Positions 1-6,305 of a DNA stretch of 6,305 nt are shown one piece after another. Position numbers and translations under genes: made by a program. Position 1 is the first letter of the stretch. Every line of letters starts with the position of its first letter. Source of the DNA: Hyphomicrobiales bacterium. Lineage in GTDB: Bacteria; Pseudomonadota; Alphaproteobacteria; Rhizobiales; S144-23. Where the stretch lies: assembly GCA_015494375.1 (NCBI GenBank), contig WGBL01000237.1:1-6305 (forward strand), read 5' to 3'. The notes under the pieces are model-generated. The model ran no database searches. It saw only the letters and a list, made by a program, of their open reading frames with translations, and was not told the origin of the DNA.

Positions 1-267
1 CCATTTGGCGTTCTGTGTTTGCCGCCCATTGGTTTGCCCGAGCGCGGGCGTTGCCCGACCTCGGCGCTTCGCTTCCTTAGGGGCGACACCTGCTCATGTA
101 GTCTGCCGGCGCCACTTGAGCAGCATTTATGAGTTTGCGGCCTGGACGTCCTGGACGCGCAGGCAGCCCTTGCTTTTCATGCTAATTGTGGCCTTGGTAT
201 TTTGGCCTTAGAGTTACGCCCTCAAAGGCCTGACAGCAGCACACAACGATTCTGCCCATTCCGAGAC
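1..267. other. Non-coding region upstream of moeA
   Basis: No reading frame here looks like a protein: the only open frame (5-211, +) has an arbitrary Cys/Arg/Pro-rich composition and no recognisable motif. A small hairpin is possible at 45-57 (CGGGC, loop GTT, GCCCG). GGCCTT at 204-209 can pair with AAGGCC at 225-230. The moeA promoter is presumably here, but I see no convincing -35/-10 pair, and no molybdenum-cofactor riboswitch that I could defend. Confidence 0.5.
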
Positions 268-1545
268 ATGTCGAAAGCGCTTGCCAACGATTGCTTTGCT
301 CATGATCGCGAGCGCCTCAGCCATGCCGAGGCCATCGCCATCCTCAAGCGGGCGGCGCGGCCCCTGGTGGGGCAGGAGCGCGTGCCGATTGACGAGGCGG
401 CGGGCCGTATCGTGGCCGCGCCCATTTGCGCCCCGCGGCCCATCCCGGGCCATGACAACGCCGCCGTCGATGGCTATGCCTTCCGCTTCGAGGACTACGA
501 TCCCGAGCAGGGCGCACAACTCGCCATTGCCGAGCGGGCGGCAGCGGGCCATCCGCTCGAGGGCCGGTTGCCGCCGCGGGTTGCCGTGCGCATTTTCACG
601 GGCGCCGTCATGCCCGAGGGCTTCGATACTGTCGTCATGCAGGAAGACGTCACCGTGCTCGGCGAGCCCACGAGCGGCTGGGTACGCATACCGCCGGGGC
701 TCCGCCCTGGTGCCAATCGGCGGCGCGCGGGTGAGGATGTCGGGGAGGGCGCCGAGCTCGTCTCCGCCGGCACGCGACTGAGACCACAAGAGATCGCCGC
801 CATCGCCTCGGCCGGGCATGGTGAGGTGAACTGCTATGAGCGCTTGCGGATCGCGCTTTTCTCGAGTGGCGATGAACTCCTCTCCCCAGGCGCTCCATTC
901 GAGGCCGGCAAGGTTTATGATTCCAACCGGCCGATGCTGAAGGCGCTGCTTGCCGAGAGCGGCGCCGTCGTGCGCGATCTCGGCCTCTTGCCCGACGAGG
1001 CCGATGAGGTCGAGGCCCGGATCGCCGAGGCCTGCCGTGCGCATCACCTGGTGCTGACGAGCGGCGGCGCGAGCCTGGGCGAGGAGGATCATATCGTCCG
1101 CGCTCTCGATCGCCTGGGCCGGCGCGATCTCTGGCAGCTGGCGATTAAGCCCGGGCGCCCCATGACGTTCGGACGGGTGGAGGATGCGGTGTTCATCGGC
1201 TTGCCGGGCAATCCGGTGGCGGTTTTCGTCTGCTATCTGATCTATGCCCGCCCGCTCATTCTTGCGCTCTCGGGCGCCCCCTGGCCTGCGCCGCGGCACC
1301 GGCGCCTCAGGGCAGCCTTTCGGGTGCCCAAAAAGAAGACCGGCCGGCGCGAGTTCTGGCGCGGTTACATCCGCGAGAGTGAGGATGGCCCCGTGGTCGA
1401 GAAGTTTGCGCGTGATGGCTCGGGGCTCATCAGCTCGCTCGTCGCCGCCGAGGGCCTGATTGAGGTCGGTGAAGAGGTGAGCGAGATTCGCGAAGGCGAC
1501 GAGGTTGATTTCCTGCCCTTTTCCGAATTCGGCATCGTGGGATGA
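268..1545 (+). CDS. moeA: Molybdopterin molybdenumtransferase MoeA
   Basis: MoeA is a cytoplasmic enzyme that catalyses the last step of molybdenum cofactor synthesis: it hydrolyses adenylylated molybdopterin and inserts molybdate to give Moco. The protein has 425 residues, close to the roughly 410 of E. coli MoeA. Visible landmarks in family order are: HDNAAVDGYAF (63-72), matching the family's FDNSAMDGYA segment; RIFTGAVMPEG near 108-118; VVMQEDV (122-128); RRAGEDVGEG (152-161); the MoCF-binding part with FSSGDEL (198-204), YDSNRP (217-222), TSGGASLGEEDH (264-275), KPGRPMTFG (294-302) and GLPGNPVAVF (311-320); and a C-terminal beta-rich domain (about 345-425). I chose the ATG at 268 because it directly precedes the conserved N-terminal helix. 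An in-frame TTG at 202 would add 22 residues without family character. There is no strong Shine-Dalgarno. The gene stands alone on this strand, with no other Moco gene in view. Confidence 0.96.
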   Translation: MSKALANDCFAHDRERLSHAEAIAILKRAARPLVGQERVPIDEAAGRIVAAPICAPRPIPGHDNAAVDGYAFRFEDYDPEQGAQLAIAERAAAGHPLEGRLPPRVAVRIFTGAVMPEGFDTVVMQEDVTVLGEPTSGWVRIPPGLRPGANRRRAGEDVGEGAELVSAGTRLRPQEIAAIASAGHGEVNCYERLRIALFSSGDELLSPGAPFEAGKVYDSNRPMLKALLAESGAVVRDLGLLPDEADEVEARIAEACRAHHLVLTSGGASLGEEDHIVRALDRLGRRDLWQLAIKPGRPMTFGRVEDAVFIGLPGNPVAVFVCYLIYARPLILALSGAPWPAPRHRRLRAAFRVPKKKTGRREFWRGYIRESEDGPVVEKFARDGSGLISSLVAAEGLIEVGEEVSEIREGDEVDFLPFSEFGIVG

Positions 1546-1692
1546 GCCACGCCAGTTGCCGCCGCTCCCGGCGCGCCACCTGGGCAAGCGCATGTGTGAG
1601 CAGCAAAGCCGAAAACCGGCCAGCAGAAGATGGAAAACCTGGAATTCCTCTTCCAATATCGCATTTTCGCTCGTGGACCTCAGCCACACCTT

Positions 1693-1718
1693 ATGCTTGC
1701 ACGGAATGCTTGCACGGA
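1693..1718. repeat. 13-bp perfect tandem duplication
   Basis: ATGCTTGCACGGA occurs twice back to back (1693-1705 and 1706-1718) with no mismatch. It lies about 150 bp after the moeA stop in non-coding DNA. Replication slippage is the simplest origin; a paired binding site is possible but unsupported. Confidence 0.85.
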
Positions 1719-1810
1719 CCAGTCTTGGCGCCGGCCATGCCGAACATCATGCATTTTCGACATCGAACGGCGCAGCCTTTGAGAGCTCACGACAGTCCAG
1801 TCTTGATTGG

Positions 1811-1863
1811 CTAGCGCGTGTTTTGGATAGATGGAAACAATTCTGTTTTTCGATTGGCGTGTC
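1811..1863. repeat. Palindromic intergenic repeat, copy A
   Basis: This stretch aligns in the same orientation with 2795-2848. Shared blocks include TTTTGG (1821-1826), CAATTCTGTTT (1838-1848), TCGA and GGCGT. The centre is an imperfect palindrome in which GAAACA at 1834-1839 can pair with TGTTT at 1844-1848. The two copies bracket the VWA gene. The form resembles short dispersed intergenic repeats common in alphaproteobacterial genomes (family knowledge; the family is not named here). Confidence 0.65.
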
Positions 1864-1943
1864 CGATTGAGCGCCAATGTGTGGCCCAAGTCTCGGGAAC
1901 GGACATGGACACCGCGCATCTGGGCATCTGTTTTCCGACATCT

Positions 1944-1978
1944 GGTTTCTGGTTTCTCATTTGTGGCTTCTGGCTTCT
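1944..1978. repeat. Degenerate heptanucleotide tract (GGTTTCT/GGCTTCT)
   Basis: Two tandem GGTTTCT units (1944-1957) are followed, after CATTTGT, by two tandem GGCTTCT units (1965-1978), so the register stays at multiples of seven. The tract sits just downstream of the stop codon of the minus-strand VWA gene. On that strand it reads as repeats of AGAAGCC and AGAAACC. It is probably a slippage-prone simple repeat. Confidence 0.75.
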
Positions 1979-1996
1979 GAGCCCCGGGGATGCGCG

Positions 1997-2728
1997 CTAT
2001 TTGAGTTGCTCGAGCAGAAGTCGCGTCCCCGCGCCCTTGTGATTCATGTCCTGAAGTGCCCGCAGCCCGCCCGTGGCGTAGACGGCAACGGCTCTCAGCA
2101 ATTCGCCGAGCTCTTCCGCCGCCCCCCGGTCGAAGCGGCAAAAGGCGCCCCGGGTCAGCCGCGCAATCTCGCGAAAGGCCTGCTCGGCGCGCGCATCGGC
2201 GCCCTCCTGGAAAACAAACACGGGCGTGCCAAGGAGCGCCAGCTCACCCGCCAGATGGGCCAGATCGTCGACATTCTCCTCCATGCAGTCGCCGACATAG
2301 ATGAGCGCATTGACCTTGGCCTTGGCGCTTTCGCGCGTCGCATGGCGCAAGACCTTGGCGATCTGGGTGTGCCCGCCGCGGCAGCTCACCGTTGTCATGA
2401 GCCGGGCGAGTGCATCGGGGTCGCTGACCCATTTCGAGGCCCGACATTCCCCGAAGCCGCGGAAATAGACAAGCTGCACATCGAGCCCGCCCACCTTCTT
2501 GACCGCCCGGAACATCTCGGCCTGAAGGCCCAGCGCCATGTCCCAGGTGGGCTGGCGGCTCATGGTGGCGTCCATGGCAAAAATCAATCGCCCTCGGCCC
2601 GAGACCGGTGTCTGCGCCGGCAGCTCCCGGAGCTTGCCGAGGAACTCGGCGACCTTGCCGGGATCGGTGCGGCGCGGCTTGGGCGTTTGCGCGCGCGCCT
2701 TGTCCAGTGCTCGCTTGTCATCCGCCAT
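1997..2728 (-). CDS. VWA-domain protein with intact MIDAS motif
   Basis: The 243-residue protein is essentially one von Willebrand factor type A domain (about residues 45-220) after a basic, proline-containing N-terminal arm. The metal-ion-dependent adhesion site is complete: D53-x-T-x-S57 (DATMS), T121 in RGGHTQI and D147 in YVGDCMEE. The strand LIFAMD (48-53) and the hydrophobic strands ALIYVGD and PVFVFQ fit the Rossmann-like fold. No signal peptide or membrane segment is seen, so it should be cytoplasmic. VWA domains of this kind bind partner proteins through a divalent metal, often with AAA+ ATPases of the MoxR group; no MoxR gene is in view, and the partner is unknown. The segment RGFGECRASKW (90-100) looks strongly conserved and may mark a family of its own. 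The ATG at 2728 is preferred over an in-frame TTG at 2773, whose extra 15 residues look non-coding. Neither start has a good Shine-Dalgarno. The stop is TAG at 1997-1999. Confidence 0.85.
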   Translation of the reverse strand: MADDKRALDKARAQTPKPRRTDPGKVAEFLGKLRELPAQTPVSGRGRLIFAMDATMSRQPTWDMALGLQAEMFRAVKKVGGLDVQLVYFRGFGECRASKWVSDPDALARLMTTVSCRGGHTQIAKVLRHATRESAKAKVNALIYVGDCMEENVDDLAHLAGELALLGTPVFVFQEGADARAEQAFREIARLTRGAFCRFDRGAAEELGELLRAVAVYATGGLRALQDMNHKGAGTRLLLEQLK

Positions 2729-2794
2729 TGTGCTTGACCCGGTTCTACTCGAGGATTGCCTCACGCGGGGCAAACTGTCTCAATAGGATGTTTT

Positions 2795-2848
2795 GTAGAG
2801 CATCTTTTGGGGAGAATAGAATCAATTCTGTTTCTCGACCGGCGTCTG
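2795..2848. repeat. Palindromic intergenic repeat, copy B
   Basis: This is the second copy of the element at 1811-1863, in direct orientation and about 985 bp away. The flank GTAGAGCATCTTTTGG (2795-2810) matches CTAGCGCGTGTTTTGG of copy A at 12 of 16 positions. The centre contains AGAAT (2818-2822)-CA-ATTCT (2825-2829) as inverted arms, extending imperfectly outward to GAA/TTTC. It lies upstream of the minus-strand VWA gene and could overlap its promoter. Confidence 0.65.
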
Positions 2849-2904
2849 CCTGCTCGAGGGGCTGCGGTTCATGGGCCCCGCTCCCATTGTTCACGCCGCA
2901 CCTG

Positions 2905-2962
2905 GCCCTCTTGCCCTGCGGGTCGCATGAACGTTCCGGCCGGGGTAAGAACCTCGGCCGGC
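2905..2962. repeat. Hairpin repeat, copy 1 (left of the cassette)
   Basis: A perfect 20-bp core, CATGAACGTTCCGGCCGGGG (2926-2945), is shared with 4204-4223. It contains the palindrome GAACGTTC (2929-2936). The core runs into a hairpin: CCGGCCGGGG (2936-2945), loop TAAGAA, CCTCGGCCGG (2952-2961), with 9 of 10 pairs. Weaker similarity to copy 2 extends leftward (GGCCCTCTTGCC against GGCCCTTGCC). With copy 2 it brackets the nuclease/methyltransferase pair in direct orientation. Confidence 0.85.
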
Positions 2963-2983
2963 AGCTTGGCCCGGCACCTCACA

Positions 2984-3009
2984 TCATACGCGCCTTCATA
3001 CGCGCCTTC
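2984..3009. repeat. 12-bp tandem duplication
   Basis: TCATACGCGCCT is present twice in tandem (2984-2995 and 2996-3007), with TC of a further unit and a degenerate continuation (CGCCCCGCGCCT). It lies in the non-coding gap downstream of the nuclease gene. Slippage is the likely origin. Confidence 0.8.
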
Positions 3010-3026
3010 GCCCCGCGCCTCCCTCT

Positions 3027-3041
3027 CACGCTGCCAGCGTG
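3027..3041. repeat. Perfect 7-bp inverted repeat after the nuclease gene
   Basis: CACGCTG-C-CAGCGTG is a perfect palindrome around one central base, 19 bp beyond the stop of the minus-strand nuclease. The position suits a terminator for the cassette. However, the single-base loop is too tight unless inner pairs open, and the minus-strand sequence after it is purine-rich (GAGAGGGAGG) rather than a T-run. It could instead be a protein-binding site or an insertion scar. Confidence 0.5.
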
Positions 3042-3060
3042 CTGAATGTTTTCGGCAATC

Positions 3061-3594
3061 TCAGAAAACCCTGCTGGCCCAACGAACGAATTCGTCAAGG
3101 CTCATGACAAAAAAGCCATCAGTTTCGTCAGCCTTTCTTCGTATCCACTCGACGGCGCCTGGTTTCCAGCCATTGCCGCTCAAGACCAGAATCATTTCTC
3201 GTTCAGGCAAGTTCTTGAGCGCATTCAGGTAGATATAGGGCAGCTTTTCATCCGTCGAGCCATTCCATTTCTGGTGTTTGCTCTCGATAAGAATCTGGCG
3301 CTCGCCATGGATCAGGAGAAACTCCATAAACGCCCTGTGGCCGAAAATGCTCTTGTAGGGAACGCGCTTGATCAAAAACTTGGGGTGTTTCGCCCTATGA
3401 ATTTCGGCTTCTCTCCAATCGGAGTAGGCCACGACGACAAAACCCTTCAACCTGAGAATGCCTTCTATTGCGTCCTCAAAAGCCTTGCCCGTCACGCTTG
3501 GCGACATGGCTACTTTCCGGGCGTGGCCGCCCATGGGAAAGAGTAGAAGGGAAAGCAGGAAGAGGCAGACGAATGCGAGGCGCATCAACGACAT
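3061..3594 (-). CDS. Small PD-(D/E)XK-type nuclease, possible signal peptide
   Basis: The longest reading has 177 residues. The body fits a compact PD-(D/E)XK endonuclease fold: GKAFEDAIEGILRLKGF (36-52) is the first helix with acidic E40; FMEFLL supplies E91 as the likely metal-binding acid; ILIESKHQ (101-108) gives the E104-x-K106-x-Q108 catalytic signature; STDEKLPYIYLNAL (113-126) and MILVLSGNG (134-142) complete the core. The exact family is not identified. Residues 1-25 look like a cleavable signal peptide: M-R, then a long Leu/Phe/Cys core, then GGHA before RK. An alternative ATG at 3507 (residue 30), preceded by CGGAAAG at a plausible distance, would give a 148-residue cytoplasmic nuclease starting just before the first helix. 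The gene overlaps the methyltransferase frame by 119 bp (32 bp with the short start), suggesting co-transcription. One hand-counted 60-base line (3241-3300) is 48% GC, far below clpB, which suggests transfer. It could be the restriction half of an R-M pair or an exported nuclease. Confidence 0.75.
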   Translation of the reverse strand: MSLMRLAFVCLFLLSLLLFPMGGHARKVAMSPSVTGKAFEDAIEGILRLKGFVVVAYSDWREAEIHRAKHPKFLIKRVPYKSIFGHRAFMEFLLIHGERQILIESKHQKWNGSTDEKLPYIYLNALKNLPEREMILVLSGNGWKPGAVEWIRRKADETDGFFVMSLDEFVRWASRVF

Positions 3595-4048
3595 AGCTCG
3601 GGCCTGGCAGATAGCTCACAATCGCACTCGGAAAAGGCGCCGGATAAATCGGGGCACCGGGTTTGGCATCGGTGCGTTTGAAGCGAAGTCTCCCACGGAT
3701 AAACGTTACATGGCCTTTGTCAAGGACATAGTCGTGCCACCACTTGGTGTCGGTGCGGGCCGGCACAAGACAGACCACGAGACAGCCCTTGCGGCTTTCT
3801 TCGAGCGCCTTGCGCATGAATTGGGCAATGGCGCGCCCATAAGGCGGATTGAGCCATATACGGCCAAATGGGGCCCAGTCCTGCTCTAGGCTGTTTTCCT
3901 CCTTGGAGAAGAATACCGGACATTTGGCATTGCGAGCGGTGGCACAGGCGTCGAGTTTGAACTGATAAATGGCATTCAGCCTGTCGAACAGGTGTTGCGG
4001 TGTTTCCCATTCTTCACTCTTGCTGGAAAACAATACGGCATTCTTCAT
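3476..4048 (-). CDS. Phage-type DNA N6-adenine methyltransferase (Dam-like)
   Basis: The protein should transfer a methyl group from S-adenosylmethionine to adenine N6 in DNA. It matches the phage Dam-like methyltransferase pattern throughout: EEWETPQHLFDRLN (12-25), LDACATARNAKC (32-43) as the probable SAM-binding segment, RIWLNPPYG (63-71) with the NPPY catalytic motif, LVPARTDTKWWHDYV (94-108), FIRGRLRF (116-123) and the terminal FPSAIVSYLP (139-148). No separate target-recognition domain is visible, and the target site cannot be read from sequence. I chose the ATG at 4048 (190 residues); an in-frame TTG at 4096 would add 16 residues. Neither has a clear Shine-Dalgarno. Family members usually end near residue 150. 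Here a Pro/Arg/Ser-rich tail (about 149-190) continues to a TGA at 3476 and overlaps the nuclease start. The gene lies upstream of the nuclease on the same strand, a sensible order for a modification gene. GC is intermediate (33 of 60 in the line 3901-3960). Confidence 0.88.
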   Translation of the reverse strand: MKNAVLFSSKSEEWETPQHLFDRLNAIYQFKLDACATARNAKCPVFFSKEENSLEQDWAPFGRIWLNPPYGRAIAQFMRKALEESRKGCLVVCLVPARTDTKWWHDYVLDKGHVTFIRGRLRFKRTDAKPGAPIYPAPFPSAIVSYLPGPSYVVDAPRIRLPLPAFPSTLSHGRPRPESSHVAKRDGQGF

Positions 4049-4070
4049 GGCGCCATGATGACGCAAGCAA

Positions 4071-4112
4071 TCGTTGAGGGGGATAAGTTTTCTCAATCAG
4101 TGAGAGGGATAC
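4071..4112 (-). promoter_or_regulatory. Candidate operator upstream of the methyltransferase
   Basis: Two direct 16-bp repeats, TCGTTGAGGGGGATAA (4071-4086) and TCAGTGAGAGGGATAC (4097-4112), match at 12 positions and are 26 bp apart start to start, about two and a half helical turns. Between and overlapping them is the inverted repeat TCTCA-ATCAG-TGAGA (4091-4105). The site ends 22 bp before the ATG at 4048, where a promoter or autoregulatory operator for the cassette would sit. No clear -35/-10 pair is seen, so the call rests on symmetry and position only. Confidence 0.35.
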
Positions 4113-4141
4113 GTTTTCTTGGACGCCTCCCTCCTCTGCGG

Positions 4142-4160
4142 GGCGGGTTGCAACCCCGCC
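4142..4160. repeat. GC-rich hairpin centred on TTGCAA
   Basis: GGCGGGTTGCAACCCCGCC forms a near-perfect palindrome around TTGCAA with one bulged C. It lies between the methyltransferase and clpB, 16 bp left of hairpin repeat copy 2, and may be part of the same composite repeat. It has no T-run on either side, so it is not a standard intrinsic terminator. Confidence 0.6.
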
Positions 4161-4175
4161 ACCATGGCTCAAGCC

Positions 4176-4240
4176 GGCCCTTGCCGATTTGCACTGCGCA
4201 GTACATGAACGTTCCGGCCGGGGCTGAAACCCCGACCGGC
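4176..4240. repeat. Hairpin repeat, copy 2 (right of the cassette)
   Basis: This copy holds the same 20-bp core (4204-4223) as copy 1. It forms the hairpin CCGGCCGGGG (4214-4223), loop CTGAAA, CCCCGACCGG (4230-4239), with 9 of 10 pairs. The arms differ from copy 1 at single positions while pairing is kept at 9 of 10, so the structure as well as the sequence is retained. It lies 72 bp beyond the clpB stop and could cause pausing or 3' protection of clpB mRNA, although no T-run follows it on the minus strand. Confidence 0.85.
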
Positions 4241-4310
4241 GAGGCGCGAGCAAGCGCAAAGCTGGCGACCGCGTGGCGGCCGAGGCGCTTAAGCCCCTCA
4301 GACCGCCGCC

Positions 4311-6305
<1,995 letters not shown>

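Larger units (their letters stand above)
1546..1996. other. Non-coding region between moeA and the VWA gene
   Basis: This 451-bp convergent intergenic region holds no believable gene; short open frames on both strands have arbitrary composition. It contains a perfect 13-bp tandem duplication (1693-1718), one copy of a palindromic repeat (1811-1863) and a heptanucleotide tract (1944-1978), each listed separately. Both flanking genes end into it, so terminators are expected. I see only weak stems, such as GCCG/CGGC around 1609-1621, and no stem followed by a T-run. Confidence 0.6.
2729..3060. other. Non-coding region between nuclease and VWA genes
   Basis: No gene is supported in these 332 bp; the open frames crossing it have arbitrary sequence. 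It carries palindromic repeat copy B (2795-2848), hairpin repeat copy 1 (2905-2962), a 12-bp tandem duplication (2984-3009) and a 15-bp inverted repeat (3027-3041). The VWA promoter should lie here on the minus strand, but I cannot place a clear -35/-10 pair. Confidence 0.6.

Noticed and set aside
5..211. A 68-codon plus-strand frame before moeA
   Set aside because: Composition is arbitrary, there is no ribosome-binding site, and the hydrophobic end looks accidental.
1..267. Molybdenum cofactor riboswitch upstream of moeA
   Set aside because: Only short, weak stems are visible, and I could not recognise the conserved riboswitch core.
214..1689. A 491-codon open frame on the minus strand opposite moeA
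   Set aside because: It is antisense to a clear MoeA; its sequence has no family motifs and it is open only because of high-GC codon structure on the other strand.
1877..2737. A 286-codon plus-strand frame opposite the VWA gene
   Set aside because: The minus strand carries a full MIDAS motif and VWA fold pattern; the plus frame is its shadow.
2905..3041. CRISPR array or integron attC site
   Set aside because: Repeats here are single hairpins and short tandems without regular repeat-spacer spacing, and no cas or integrase gene is present.
3046..3546. A 166-codon plus-strand frame opposite the nuclease
   Set aside because: It has no recognisable motif, while the opposite strand carries the E-x-K nuclease signature.
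4142..4240. Intrinsic terminator for clpB
   Set aside because: Strong hairpins exist but none is followed by a T-run on the minus strand, and they belong to a repeat also found elsewhere in the window.

Overview
The window (6305 bp) looks like chromosomal DNA from an alphaproteobacterium, probably of the order Hyphomicrobiales (inference). The core genes are GC-rich, and the MoeA, VWA-protein and ClpB sequences have the flavour of that group. No rRNA, tRNA or taxon-defining marker is present, so the assignment is tentative.

Layout from left to right: 1-267 has no convincing gene. moeA (268-1545, +) encodes a complete molybdopterin molybdenumtransferase. A 451-bp non-coding stretch follows, with small repeats. 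Then comes a VWA-domain protein on the minus strand (1997-2728) with an intact metal-binding MIDAS motif. A second non-coding stretch (2729-3060) leads to a two-gene minus-strand cassette: a phage-type DNA N6-adenine methyltransferase (3476-4048) and, downstream and overlapping it, a small PD-(D/E)XK-type nuclease (3061-3594). After a 262-bp gap, clpB (4311-6305, -) runs off the right edge; its N-terminal domain lies outside the window.

The most interesting part is the methyltransferase/nuclease cassette. It is visibly less GC-rich than moeA and clpB. It is bracketed by two copies of a hairpin-forming repeat that share a perfect 20-bp core. Its gene order and overlap are what one expects of a compact restriction-modification-like module. 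The longest reading of the nuclease begins with a textbook signal peptide, whereas an internal start gives a cytoplasmic enzyme. Which start is used decides whether this is an R-M pair or something less usual.

A different repeat pair, built on an AT-rich palindrome, brackets the VWA gene. moeA (molybdenum cofactor), clpB (protein disaggregation) and the VWA gene show no functional link to one another; the window appears to be core chromosome into which an accessory cassette was inserted.
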